Shown: piece after piece, positions 11,301 to 22,379 of the stretch
Position numbering within the stretch: the stretch's first letter is position 1
Layout of the letters: each line of letters begins with the position of its first letter
Source of the DNA: Owenia fusiformis
Lineage: Eukaryota > Annelida > Polychaeta > Sabellida > Oweniidae
NCBI GenBank assembly: GCA_903813345.2
Contig: CAIIXF020000007.1
Coordinates: 12,333,031-12,397,030 of the forward strand
DNA: 64,000 nt
Direction of reading: 5' to 3'
Position numbers and translations under genes: made by a program
Notes under the pieces: model-generated
Told to the model about the DNA's origin: nothing
Seen by the model: the letters and a program-made list of their open reading frames with translations, nothing else
Database searches by the model: none

Positions 11301-13559
11301 TTGGGGAACATCGTCGGTGACTGCGTCCAATCACTGCGTTCGAAGCTAGATGAAGCAAGATGTTGGGTGTAATACGTTGGTTTTACATACAGAGTGGTCC
11401 AAAAAAGTGAACCCCTGCAACAGGCCATATTTCCCTTATTACTTGCAGGAATTCTTTTTTATTTTCACATGCATGTTGTAGAGGAATGTCTAAAATTTAT
11501 GTTGGTACCATACATTTTTCTTAGTCTTGAAATTTGCAAAAATTATAAGATCTAACCAAATGTTACTGAAAATGGATAAAATGTTATATATAATATCCGT
11601 GATTCTTCAACCCTTCAACACCCTTCCCCTGACATGTTTTAAGCTGCAGTCTTAAAGAACTAATATTTTCTGACTTTGTTCAATTTTGAATCTCGCACAT
11701 TATGGCTTAAACCTAGCATCCTACCTTTGTTAGTTGCAAAGTTATTGTGATCCAAGGAAATATTTTAAGCTTCCATAAACGAAAACATTTTCCAGTTAAA
11801 TCGCGAACATACCCCTATATGATCTTGAAATGTCTTGAAATGTCAATATCTTCAAAAATCATGGACCAATTCTAATGAAATATGGCTCAAAACATTGAAT
11901 ATTGGATTATCTTTTTGATTTTTTAAAGATATTTGATGAAGGGCTTCTCATATTCCTGGTCACAGGGGACAGCTTCCTTTCACAAGAGGCCCCCTCTAAC
12001 TGTTGGTGTAGGTAACATACCCCTGAACTGTTGACCGGTTAAAACTGCTTCAAAATGATCAGTGAAAGTATGAAATGTGTTTTCTGGTTAAATAGAGTCC
12101 CTTTTGACTGAAAGCTGTTTAAGATTATCCAATGTGTTTCAACAATTTCCATGAAATATGGCTCAAAACATTGGATATTGGATTTTCTTTTGATTTTTTA
12201 AAGATATTTGATGAATGGCTTCTCAGATTCCTGGTCACAAGGGGCAACTTGAGAATGAGAATAAATTATGGCATCAACCAAAATTTTAGACCTTTTTCTA
12301 CAACATGTGGTAATAGGAGTCTATTCATGCAAGTATTAAGTAAAATATAGCTAGCCTGTTGCAGGGGTTCACTTTTTTGGACCACCCTTGATGAATATAC
12401 ATGTATATTTTTATATAAACACAATACATAAAAGAATATGACAAATGTCTATCATTCCAGAAGTCATGTGAACTTTAAACCATGTTTTTGAACTGTTGAT
12501 CCATATTACAGTTTCAAGTAACTTCAAACCTATACCAAATTTCTATTAAAGAACTCATATTTCTGTGACAGCATTCATTAAACCAATATAGTAATATAAT
12601 GTAGATGAGACGTAAACTGTTTCAATGAAAACGTTCCAGCCATGAAGATCCACATCAGCTCTGATACACAGAAACAGTGCAACACGGACTCTATGTTCAT
12701 CATCACATTGCGTGGAGAATTAATGATCAAGGTAAAGTAACAAGCAAGAGATATTCGGTAATATTAAGCCAAGGTGACATGGCTTTACAGCAGTCTGTGT
12801 TAGTTAATTAGTTAAACCACAGGTACTCATCACATTAACAATATCCTCTCCATCTTTCTCAGTATCCTGGTGTTATTATATATCGCTATAAATTATCATA
12901 GATCGTTTTAAAGTATCTTATATCATGGGCTTTCAATCTATTGAATGCCCATGCTTATATTAAAGGCAAAACACCATGGATGATGGCCATCTTGTGCTGA
13001 TTGACATTACTGTGTTTCACTTTTCCACTCTTGAAGTTTTGCTCAGTTGGTCCCCTGGCAAAAGAAAGCAAGCACAAAAGATTTCAGCCGTCAAATGCCT
13101 CGACTTTCAGTCAAAAAGTGGAAACTTGAAATTCCCAACGTCTGTCTGGGTGGGTGGGCGCTGTATAGATTTCTAATAAACGCTACCTTCTTCAACCTGA
13201 AATTAAGATGCAGCAAGAGCAGACAAGTGCCGAGGTCTGATTAGGTTTTGAGCTTGCATGTCCATTTTGAAATTTTCAATACTAAAAGGGTGCGATATGT
13301 ATCATTGTACGTCTTGTTCTTATTAAATAGTGGTGTTTTGCAGGGAAAGGGTATGATGACAACCTATTGGTTACAACAAAGTGACTCGTACAATTTCTCG
13401 AATCTCACCCTAAAAGATGGCTCGTTTTTAACTATCCCTTCTGCAGAAACTCAACGGAGTCCCGGTAGGCAGAATATCGATGGGAGTGAAATTCACGGCA
13501 TCAAACCATCTTCCCCATTTGACAAGCCGCCTACGAAATTGATGTGCACACGCCATTAA
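8177..13559 (+). CDS. Receptor-type (particulate) guanylate cyclase, C-terminal half, nine exons
   Basis: This gene encodes the intracellular part of a membrane guanylate cyclase, which makes cGMP from GTP when its receptor part is activated. Exons are 8177-8329, 8715-8892, 9811-9957, 10282-10405, 10644-10712, 10864-11035, 11185-11283, 12640-12731 and 13344-13559. All have AG/GT borders and agreeing phases, giving about 415 residues to the stop. In order they encode the end of the kinase-homology domain, the dimerisation helix, the complete cyclase domain and a tail of about 55 residues. The metal-binding Asp residues (YFSDIVGF and [13 protein letters not shown]), the guanine-selecting Glu and Cys ([14 protein letters not shown]) and the catalytic Asn and Arg (NTASRMES) are all present, so the cyclase looks active. 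Closest family by memory is the natriuretic-peptide/orphan receptor cyclases. The ligand-binding and membrane exons are not visible in the window, so this is a partial gene or an N-terminally truncated copy. Confidence 0.9.
8715..8892 (+). CDS. Guanylate cyclase exon: end of kinase-homology domain
   Basis: It encodes the C-lobe end with [15 protein letters not shown], matching the CW..xPxxRP motif at the end of kinase folds. Entry phase 1 and exit phase 2 match both neighbours. A transposon fragment fills the following intron. Confidence 0.9.
8960..9718 (+). mobile_element. Degenerate LINE 3' fragment in cyclase intron
   Basis: Pieces of a LINE reverse-transcriptase C-terminus can be read in more than one frame: [17 protein letters not shown] near 9005 and [15 protein letters not shown] near 9173. 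It ends in an AAATTCTATTCTATAC-type tail. The order of motifs matches the LINE at 60.5-62.7 kb, so it is probably an older relative inserted in the sense orientation. Confidence 0.65.
9811..9957 (+). CDS. Guanylate cyclase exon: dimerisation (signalling) helix
   Basis: It encodes [18 protein letters not shown] followed by [20 protein letters not shown], the coiled-coil linker that couples receptor to cyclase, ending in LLPR at the start of the catalytic domain. This is the most conserved linker of the family, so assignment is secure. Confidence 0.93.
10282..10405 (+). CDS. Guanylate cyclase exon: catalytic start, first metal site
   Basis: It begins [10 protein letters not shown] and includes [15 protein letters not shown], whose Asp binds the first catalytic metal. 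It ends in phase 0 at STPFE before GTAAAA. Confidence 0.94.
10644..10712 (+). CDS. Guanylate cyclase exon: [12 protein letters not shown]
   Basis: A 69 bp exon, too short for usual ORF listing, encoding 23 residues ([20 protein letters not shown] and VYK). Both phases are 0. It fits exactly between its neighbours. Confidence 0.93.
10864..11035 (+). CDS. Guanylate cyclase exon: second metal site
   Basis: It opens with [15 protein letters not shown]. The Glu is the guanine-recognising residue of guanylate cyclases and the Asp is the second metal ligand. It ends with LRIGIHT, split in phase 1. Confidence 0.94.
11185..11283 (+). CDS. Guanylate cyclase exon: nucleotide-specificity and transition-state residues
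   Basis: It encodes [20 protein letters not shown] and SRMESNGE. The Cys of PRYC selects guanine, and Asn and Arg of NTASR stabilise the transition state. The reverse-strand frame at 11162-11428 is a shadow. Confidence 0.94.
11391..12388. mobile_element. ~1 kb DNA element with GTGGTCCAAAAAAGTG ends
   Basis: Both ends carry the same inverted repeat of about 30 bp (GTGGTCCAAAAAAGTGAACC and so on). Inside there is a direct duplication of about 95 bp (copies near 11877 and 12152, starting GAAATATGGCTCAAAACATT). No transposase is visible, so it is non-autonomous. It lies in the intron between cyclase exons 7 and 8. No clear target duplication was found. Confidence 0.75.
12640..12731 (+). CDS. Guanylate cyclase exon: end of catalytic domain
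   Basis: It encodes [13 protein letters not shown], then a beta strand ending LRGELMIK, then GTAAAG. It is separated from the preceding exon by an intron holding a ~1 kb TIR element. Confidence 0.9.
13344..13559 (+). CDS. Guanylate cyclase last exon: GKG..TYWL and C-terminal tail
   Basis: It opens with [12 protein letters not shown], the family's final catalytic-domain motif, then a Ser/Pro-rich tail of about 55 residues ending CTRH before the stop. The tail matches nothing I recognise. Tails of this family vary in length. Confidence 0.88.
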   Translation, partial: GKGMMTTYWLQQSDSYNFSNLTLKDGSFLTIPSAETQRSPGRQNIDGSEIHGIKPSSPFDKPPTKLMCTRH

Positions 13560-14069
13560 CACACGATTTGTAGTACTATGGCACCTTGCTCAATAGAGCA
13601 TCGATGGGAGTGTAACTCTCAGCATAATACCACCTTCCCCACTTGGCAGTTAGTCGTCAGATATAAGTTGATGCGCATTTACCATTAACACATGACTTGT
13701 AACTCCGGTGTCTGACTAACAGTGTCAAATTGATAACCTGGCCTATGTATGAGATGTACATGTACGTGCTCAATCAACTTGTAAATATGGTAAATATACT
13801 TGTAAATATGGTAGCTTACTTTGCAACTGGCGTACTTCACCGGCACGTAATTCTTTGCTATCCCACCCTACTAATGAAATGTCGACTGGAGTGCGAAATA
13901 TGGCAGAGCATTTACAAACAGCATCGCTTTCAAAGGAACGCCCGAATTCGAATTAATACACATCATTTCCTTTTCTCCGGCTAGGATAGCTTGTCAGTTA
14001 TGGCATACGATCAGCTATATATGCTGACCTATATTTGTGATTCATACAGCCATAAGTTGACATTTGATT
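13560..14069. other. Downstream of guanylate cyclase; no gene seen
   Basis: Presumed 3' UTR and flank of the cyclase gene. A near-duplicate pair of segments (CATCTTCCCCATTTGAC near 13507 and CACCTTCCCCACTTGGC near 13630) suggests a local duplication reaching from the last exon. The 84-codon frame here has no recognisable domain. Confidence 0.4.
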
Positions 14070-15901
14070 TATTAGACGTGTCGCAAAAAGGTGGCGCATT
14101 TGTTTTTTAAGGGTATCGCGTGAATGTAACTTTGATTCCCCGGATTATAAGATAATATTCTAATTGAAGTTATATATCATTTTAAAGCTGTTTCGATGAA
14201 GATTTTAGATCAACTACACTCCGTTCACATTTTTTGCGCGTTCGTTTTTAAAAAAAGAGTTTTCTACCAAAACATCTGGCAAATATCCCATGTTGACACG
14301 TTACATTTTAAATTATTTTTCGTCTTTAAATGCTCATAACTCAAACAATATATGACTATTATACTTATTTTTCATCTTGATAAAGGTAGATGGAAGTTTT
14401 ATTTCAAAGGATGAATTTTAGTAAGCGTCCCATATTGTGACGTCATAGAGTCTGAAAAATAGAATCTGTTGACAGCGACCTTTTTTGTTCATTTTTTGGT
14501 ACCTTCAACTTTTCAGGTGTACATTAAACAAAAAATACGAGATCAATTTTTAATAAATCATACATGATTATTTTGCTCCTAAACTGTAGTTTATTAATAA
14601 ATAGTTGATTTTGTTCACAAAAGTATGTGTTCTCTGTTGTATGTGGAAAAGTGGAAGACGAAAGGTTTTCAAAATTCATTAAAATAGGGCTAATTTACGC
14701 CATTCGCCTATTTTCAAGCACAGCAACACGTATATTTATTTCACCTAAAATATCAATTGATTCGTGTTTTATGATGCTCCTAGCCCATTAACAATATATA
14801 TATGATATCAGAGTTATTCGCCTAAATTGTTTTGAGATATAGAGGTAAATGTGGAGGACGAAAGGATTTTCAAGTGTGTTATGACGTGCACAGACCTGGG
14901 GACAATTCGGGAAATACGGGGTAATCTAAGCTTTAAGCGTTAATATCTGCCTTATTTAAAAAGCAAACTATGTGCATTATATATCATTTTGAAGTATTTT
15001 TTATTCGCATTTCACTGAAATTATTTTTCCATGGAAAGTGTGATAGGATCTACCATATTTTTGAAGTTAAATGTACTCCGACATCGTCAAATACGCTGTA
15101 AGGCGTAACATTTCACGCTTACACGGTTCGTTGAAATCGGGATAACTTTTGAAATACTGATTAGAATTTTACTAAAATTTCACATTTTATTCATTGAAAC
15201 ATGTGCTTTTATGACGTCACAATTGCCTAGCGGCTACAGTTCAAATCGTCTTATATGAACGCTTTTAAGATTTTCAAAATTGTGTTAGGTTTTGAAGGTG
15301 AAGGAGACAAGAAATAAGTTTACCTTTATTTAACCTTCTAATTTAGGTCTGATTTCAAAAAAAATTTAACTGCACAATATTGTCATGGCGAAATTTACAA
15401 AACAATAATCGATTTCTCTATTTTTTAAATAATAAGAGAATAAGAGTTGCTTTTAGAGACTTGAAAAAATGTAACGCATCGATTTTTTACCACAAATCCC
15501 ATACATATCAATTTTTACTAACGCCCCGAGTGGACTTCCTCACCGTTTTTCAAAAATCAAAAACATTATAGAAATATTGTCCTCGAGATCTTGTTGCTCT
15601 GTTAATTTTACCAGGATTGAATAAGAATAAAGCATCTTATTTTTAGGTTGACTAAACTTGACAAAATGTAACGCTTGTCGTTTTTGACGTTATAATGCTG
15701 ATTGCGCCCTATACTGCCCATTGTATTGTTTTGGTATTTTGACGCCATAATGTTACTCTAATTGTCCCCAGTTTCGTGCGACGTGTATGTACATTTTTCT
15801 CAAAAACGTCACATTCTATCATGTTAAAAGCGAGGATCCTCTGGATTACGCCACAAAATGTGTAACAATGCGTGCGCGAGCTTTTTGCGACTCGTCTTAT
15901 C
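14070..15901. mobile_element. ~1.8 kb non-coding TIR element (AGACGNGTCGCAAAAAG ends)
   Basis: The left end ATTAGACGTGTCGCAAAAAG and the reverse complement of the right end ATAAGACGAGTCGCAAAAAG match, followed by GCGCA on both sides. The interior is AT-rich with a diverged internal repeat (GACGAAAGGTTTTCAA near 14657, GACGAAAGGATTTTCAA near 14855). No transposase domain is readable. Superfamily unknown. Confidence 0.6.
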
Positions 15902-16080
15902 ATGTGTTATATTAAATATCATTAATAATATATATATAATATATTTAATATTATATAAATACTATGAATCAATAAATGATAGTCTCGCTCAAGTCTTTGT
16001 AAGATCAGTAATTTCATATAATTTGCAATTTAATGTCATTGCGACATTTAAAATGGGGATAATTCACGTGCATTTCTAAT

Positions 16081-16371
16081 ATCACTGGTGATCCGCTCGA
16101 TTACGCTGGTTGCCAAAACGATTCGTTTTCGTAACAAAATGTCGGAACGTCGAAGTACGATTTTTCTCCTTTCCTTATTTCACGCGTTGTAGGCAGAATC
16201 CCCACAACATTTTCTTACAAACGTGTATCAGAATCATATGTTTTAGAAATTGTACATGTTTGCGAAAAATAGCCCGGAAGACAACAGGGCCACAACAGAA
16301 TCGTCGATTCAATACCTCACTTAAGAACCGTTCCGGTAACCAGCGTACTCGAGCGGATCATCAGTGTAGTA
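16081..16371. mobile_element. ~290 bp MITE (GATCCGCTCGA ends)
   Basis: The left end CACTGGTGATCCGCTCGA continues to TTACGCTGGTTGCC. The right end is its imperfect reverse complement, with arms of about 35 bp. The element sits between TA-rich flanks. It is non-coding. Confidence 0.65.
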
Positions 16372-17311
16372 TAATGGAAATATTCTTGTAAACAATCTAA
16401 TAAAGATTTAAAGTTCTAAACCAAAACGGTTGTAATATTATATTAGTAATGGGAATGAATTATCAAAACGATGTGCTTTTCTTATTCTAGTAGAACTAAA
16501 TATGATTGCCATTCATCAGTTATTAAGCGATAAAATGTTGCTATATTGGTCACAGAATGTTTCGATTTTCATAGGGAATGTCGAGTCTTGCATCACAAGA
16601 GCGTGATTTTAGTCGATCTGTCTACAAATAGTGAGTGTGTCAATGCGAATTTAGTCCAACCCTTTCCATAAAACTTTGATGACAAATATGGCCTCAAATA
16701 GAAGAATTTGCAGATTAAAATTGCAGATCTCCTAAAATCTCACTGAAAACGAGATTTCAACAAGATTCAATAGCTTGCTTCAAAAACATGTATCAAAGTC
16801 TCTATGGTAACAATGCTCATTGCTTACAAGTTCTTTATATTATATATCAACAAATTAACTTAGTTTGTTACTTTTCGAGTTATAGCCGCAGCAAAAAACG
16901 TAATATAACAACACACGTACTCGCCCCTTGCAAGTGATCGTATCCATGGCACTGCTGACTGTTTAACCGATTGTTTCAGCAAAAATGGTGACCTACACCT
17001 ATACCTATGGAAATGGAGATAATGTTTCACCGTCTCTAGGATATATTTGGTATAGTTTATATATAATTGTAAACTTGTGTATAGAAGAGTTAAAAAGCCT
17101 TAGCAAAGTAACCTCATTGCTTGTCCTTTGTTTACATTCACCAAAACGTAAAAATATAAAAGTTGTCATAACTTTTTAAAATCTCGATTATTGGAACATA
17201 TTTCACTTGTTAACTACGGGTATTTTAATTGTAGACGAATTGAGAAAATCAGCCCTACCATTCGTTATAACATTATTCATCTATTAAAGACATTCAATCC
17301 AAGGCCACGTG
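16372..17311. other. No gene seen
   Basis: AT-rich sequence without recognisable exon or repeat. Confidence 0.4.
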
Positions 17312-18824
17312 TTATCACGGAATGGCTCACAGGCCCGTAAGACACTTTTCTCCAAGGGGGGGGGGGGGGGGGGGGGGTGCGGTTTTCAGCTTACTAAAGA
17401 GAATATAAAATTGTCATTTTTATGCCGCGTAAATCAAATCGCGTAAGACAGAGGGGGGGGGGGGGGGTCAGTTACTCCCTATTTTGGTTTGGAATTAACA
17501 AATGCAACTTTCAAACGTTCCAATTGTTTTGTGGGGGGTGTGAGGAGTGGTCCACTCCCCCTAGAAAATTTACAGTTTTGAGATGCTACATGTATTTGGT
17601 ACTTTCTGGGCACTTTCAAAGTGTAAGTTTCTAAGTAGTCACCACCACCACGGGAATAAGAGTTGAGTGAATAAAAAACCGAGCACTTAGAGGGGTCTGG
17701 GGGTTCTCCCCCAGGAAAATTTTGAAATTTGGTTGTATTTGGAGCGAATTTGCAACCATCTGGTACGCCTGTGCGTTATGAGTCAATAAGAAAAAAATGT
17801 GAATTTTTTCAAATTCTTTTGGGGGTGTCAAAGAGGATGAGAGGGTGAAGTGGGGCTGGGGTGCCAGAGGGGGAGCAAGTGTTTGTCCCCCATATCAAAA
17901 TTTACAATATCAAGGTGCTATTCGATGAAGTTTGGGCACTTTAAAAGTGTCTGTGCCTAAAAGTGCCTATTTCCCAAGAAAATTTTACAATTTTAAGATG
18001 CTATTTGGTGCTTTCTGGGCACTTTCAAAGGGTATGAGTCAATGAGAAAATTGAAAAATCTCAATTTCTTTTTTTTTGGGGGGGGGGGGTGTTAAGGGAG
18101 AGGGGCTGCCAGAGAGAGAGGTGGAGTGGGGATGCCAGAGGGCGAGTAAGTGTTAGTGTTCCAGAATCATTAACTTTATCAAGGAGCTATTTGATGATGT
18201 CTGGGCAATTTAAAAGTGTCTGAGACAATACATAAAACAAATTCAGAACTTTTCCATTGTTTTGTTTGGGGTGTGAGGGGTGGCCCACTCCCTCTAGAAT
18301 ATTTTACAATTTTACGACGCTATTTGGTGCTTTCTGGGCACTTTCAAAGTGTATGAGAATTTGAGAAAATCAAATTTTTTTTTTTGGGGGGGGTCAAGGG
18401 GGGGGGGGGGGGCGCCAGAGGGGGGGGGTTATGCAAGTGCAAGATGCAAGAGGGGGAGTAAGTCCCCCAGAAACACTTACTATATCAAGGAGCTATTTGA
18501 TGATATCTGGGCACTTTAAAAGTGTCTGAGACAAAACTCTAAAATAAATTTAGAAGTTTTCCATTGTTTTGTGGGGGATGTGAGGGGTGGCCAATACCCC
18601 TAGAAAATTTTGCAATTTTAAGATGCTATTTGGTGCTTTCTGGGTACTTTCAAAGTGTATGAGTCAATGAAAAAAAAATTACAAAAAAAATATTTTTCAA
18701 AATTCTTTTTTCAAATTCATTTTGGGGGTGACAAAGGGGGGTGCGGTCCCACCCATCGCACCTCCCATCTGACGGCCCTGGCTCATTCATAAGATATGCC
18801 AGGGGATGAGCCATTCCGTGGTAA
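17312..18824. mobile_element. G-tract-rich TIR element (CACGGAATGGCTCA ends)
   Basis: The ends TTATCACGGAATGGCTCA (17312) and TGAGCCATTCCGTGGTAA (18807) are inverted repeats. Inside, a module of about 290-300 bp recurs at least three times (GCTATTTGGTGCTTTCTGGG near 18000, 18320 and 18626), each followed by a run of G residues. The longest run, near 17357, is about 22 G. No transposase is seen. Confidence 0.65.
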
Positions 18825-19618
18825 GATGTACACAAATCTCTCTTTTAAGAAGCAAAGTCGAAAGAAAAGGGCATGGTTTTAATTGTAATACCTAAAATAC
18901 TATTAAATACTATTGGAAACCAGTGGCCATTTCGAAAGTTGTACCAAATTGTACTTCAACCAAAGATCTTTCAGGCTTTCTCTCAGATTTCTCCACATAA
19001 TAGATCCATCATCTCTCAATGAGATGATTACACCATCTGTGTATTAACATTTATGATCAGAAGATATTAGAATCCAATGAGCTGCTATAGAGCTGAAAGC
19101 AAACGGATATATATAAAATTTTGTATACATAAGAGTAGTACCATCAGTAGCGAGGGTCTTTGATTTCCAAAATGATAAGAAAATATGCTTCAAAGGGCCT
19201 CCTAATACCACTCTACTATACCAAGTGCATTTGGTGTTCATGAGCAACCCATTTGGCTTATCAGTAATGATTATGTGATTTGTTTTTATGTGTCTGTTCC
19301 TTATGAATGGTTTATCGGATGACTGTTAGGTGTTAATAAGATACTTTCAAAAATATACTAAACAATACAATTAGACAAACAAAGTATCTTATGCATTTCT
19401 AGGGGTTAGGTATAGTTGAGTGAATAATAACAAACTTAAAAACTGATGAGCATGAAAGAAAGCAAAGAACAAACAATACCTGTTTACAATAAAACATGAG
19501 CAATTCATATATCTCGTCTCGTAATGAATATATTAATAACAAGTTGCATGATGTATGATTCTGTTCATTCTGTAAATACAACTTCATCGACCAGCTAAAA
19601 ATACAAAACGAAGCAAAC
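18825..19618. other. Upstream flank of the lectin gene
   Basis: No exon or repeat is recognised. The region should include the lectin promoter and 5' UTR, but no TATA box or initiator could be assigned with confidence. Confidence 0.4.
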
Positions 19619-20140
19619 ATGTCGTGGTGTTTGAGCGCAGTAGTGTGTATTACACTGATAATACCATGTATCAATGGGGAGAGTTGGGTAACAGCTAACC
19701 ATGGGACACCTCCAGTTTATACCGGACTTGCTCCTATGAAGTCAGGCTGGTCAACAAAACTATTTGGTGTTGGAAATGGGAATCTACAGGAGCGATATTA
19801 CTCTGCAGACGGGTGGATTTGGGCGAACCATGGCGCCCCCTCAACAGATGAGAGCGTTGCATCTGAGCCATGTGTTATGTACGACGGAAAACTTTTCATA
19901 GTTTCCAACAAAGGCCGTTTGTTCGAGAGATATTGGAGCACTGGCTCAAATTCATGGCTCTGGGTGTTACACGGAAAAGCATTAGGGTCAGAAAAGTTGC
20001 GGCCTATGTGTGCGTGTAGGAATCTGTACGGAGGCCGGGTATTTGTTGTTGGTATTAACTCAAAGTTGTATGAGCGCTGGTGGTCATATACTAGTGATTC
20101 CTGGCAGTGGAGACCTCATGGATCACCCCCAGGCACTACT
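19619..20140 (+). CDS. Lectin-like gene exon 1
   Basis: The ATG at 19619 is followed by a signal peptide and three clear repeats. It ends at PPGTT before the strong donor GTAAGT. The frame stays open through the 177 bp intron (20141-20317), so an unspliced or intron-retained form would read through and add a hydrophobic segment. That is a point to check in transcripts. Confidence 0.85.
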
Positions 20141-22133
20141 GTAAGTAACATTTCTGAACTGTTCCACAATAACAACCCGCCTATTTCCATACTTAGCTCT
20201 TGTCTATTTGGTATGTTTGCATTATTTAGAGTATTGGCTATTTGCTTATTTACTTTATTCCTTTCTAACCCCATACTTTCAAAACGTAAGTTTCCATCAT
20301 CATTGACATATTTGAAGATTGGACCCTCTGCTATTGATACGTGTGACGCTGACTCAGGATGTACGGAGAATGAAGTATACTTGGTAGCAGGGAATGGTTA
20401 TGTATACTCCCGATACATCTCCGCAGGTAACCCAGGAACGCCCAGTTGGTATCTTGTAGGGAAACCGTCAGGTTAGTCATCTAAAGTTAAATTGACAAGG
20501 TTAGTACAACTGTGCCATTTCATTCCAGGCCCCGTGCATAATTTGAAAATATAGTATAATCATTCAAATATCACGTTTCATGACTTGAAAAATAGATATT
20601 TTGAAAAGAAAGTCAATCATCTTTTACTTTACAAATAATTGAATCTCCTGTCATGTTATAAACAAATACAACGCTTAGCAAGTTGTAAAATCACTATTTT
20701 TCTACTCCATTGAGCATGTTGAATAGATCAGGAAAAATTATGATTATTTTAACTATCCAGTCTATGATTTAAAGCATTTTTTATTAAAGTCCCCATGTAA
20801 AGGTTAAACCACTTTAGCTTATATTGTAGTCTTACCCAATGTTATCAAAGAGTGATATGTAAAACTTTTTTTTAAATTTCAAAAAGTGTTTTTTTGTTCA
20901 AAAATTTGTGAATTTATTTAAAACGAACTTTTAGAGGTCACACATATCTTTTAATTAGCCACAATCCATGCCAATACGTAGCATTCATCCTTGCATGTTT
21001 TTTGCCGAAAAAATTAAGAAAATCGGTTCATAAATAATGATTCCGAGAAAAATGCATTTAAAAATTTTAGTTCTCATAGAAACCAATGGTACAATGATAT
21101 CTAAAACATAATATATTCTTCCTTTTAACCTGGTTAGAAAATCAACATTAGTTTATTATTGAAGTCTAGCATATTTAGAAAAGATTGATATCGAAAAAAA
21201 ATTTCAAAAAGTTTTTGCCACCTTAGTGACATCACTAATGTTGCAAAATATTTTTGATATGCTAAAACATTGAAGTGGACCTACCCATTAAATATGGCAT
21301 TTTATTATTGAAATAGTGTCCTTTGTTCAATCTTTGCATTGGTGTTAAAAAGATAATCTTTTTTGAACAAAAATCTCTAAAATAACTTTTTAAGTCATGA
21401 CAAATAGTAAATGAATGATAAAAAAATATTTTCAAACTTTAGACGGGGACTTTAAAGTTTGTGATATCACCAAGATATGCTGTGATGTCACTCAGGGGGC
21501 AACATTTTTAAAGTCGGAGACAACAATATGCCACCACTTGACATAAAAATTGTCAATGTTACAAAGATCTGTATCATATGGAGACTTACAGTGTATCAAT
21601 AGGCATTTTAAGTAATAGCCTACCTTTAGATATTTGAAAGTATTATATTAGGCCCATGCCGTGCCATCTATATTGATTTCATATTATAATTACAAACAGG
21701 TAAAACTGCATGGAGCGTAAGAGTTGGTGGAGGCATCTTTGTGACAACTGTAGATAATTATGTCTGCGAGCGTTTGTCTTCCACAAATTGGATTTGCTCG
21801 CGACCACCATCGACCACTTCAACGCCATATCGCACTACAACTTTGTCCAAAGCAGTACAAGTGAATAACTGTGCTAAACTTGACGGTTCAGCCAAATATC
21901 TTTTCGTGAATAACTGGGATGATACAACTACAAGTGGAGTATTCCAGAAACCAGTTAACATCCGGGGAAAGTTATGGAGATTTAAGGTGTCTGGGACGTC
22001 CCATAATTGGGTATACCATGGCACGGCAGCTCCATGTTGCTCGTATTATCGTCCCACTATATTTATGAGTGGGTCCTGCCCAAAAGCATTTTTCGTCAAA
22101 TCAAACGGCAATGTCTTGGAAAAATATCTTTAA
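19619..22133 (+). CDS. Secreted repeat protein, probable beta-propeller lectin, three exons
   Basis: Exons 19619-20140, 20318-20471 and 21700-22133 join with GT/AG borders and agreeing phases (0, then 1) to give 369 residues. The chain starts with a hydrophobic signal peptide (about residues 1-20) and has about seven diverged repeats of 45-55 residues. The best have the pattern hydrophobic-V-x-x-x-G-x-L-x-E-R-[YW]-W, an aromatic-rich strand with W.W, then HG.P (examples GRLFERYWS, SKLYERWWS, WIWANHGAP). This pattern resembles blades of fucose- or GlcNAc-binding propeller lectins such as the AAL and PVL types. Sugar binding is inferred, not shown. Cys pairs in repeats 3-7 suit an extracellular protein. 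A polyadenylation signal AATAAA follows at about 22201. No neighbour suggests its pathway; innate recognition is a guess from the family. Confidence 0.8.
20318..20471 (+). CDS. Lectin-like gene exon 2
   Basis: It encodes one to one and a half repeats with two Cys residues (DTCDADSGCTENEVYLVAGN), ending in phase 1 before GTTAGT. The acceptor TTTGAAG is weak in pyrimidines, so the exact start could differ slightly. Confidence 0.75.
20783..21455. mobile_element. MITE in lectin intron 2 (TTAAAGTCCCC ends)
   Basis: The ends ATTAAAGTCCCCATG and CGGGGACTTTAAAG form short inverted termini about 670 bp apart in AT-rich non-coding DNA. No target duplication could be fixed. Confidence 0.5.
21700..22133 (+). 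CDS. Lectin-like gene exon 3
   Basis: It encodes the last blades, beginning KTAWSVRVGGGIFVTT and ending SNGNVLEKYL before the stop. The closing half-repeat fits the last blade of a propeller completing against the N-terminal strand. A long intron (20472-21699) precedes it and contains a MITE. Confidence 0.85.
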
Positions 22134-22379
22134 AAATTCTAATGAATGATCATGTAATTAGACATTCACTGAAGTCCTATTTGAAATGCTTAGCTTAAAG
22201 AAATAAATTATGATTTTCTTGAATTGACTAAACATATTGGTTTGTCTATTTATCTACAACACGTCCCCTCCAATGTGATCGTATAAAGATTTTCCATCCT
22301 AAATGCCTAACACTAATAAGTTAAAGAGACAAGATTTAAGGACAAAAATTCGTAATGTCCGCTTAAAATTTACCCAGAA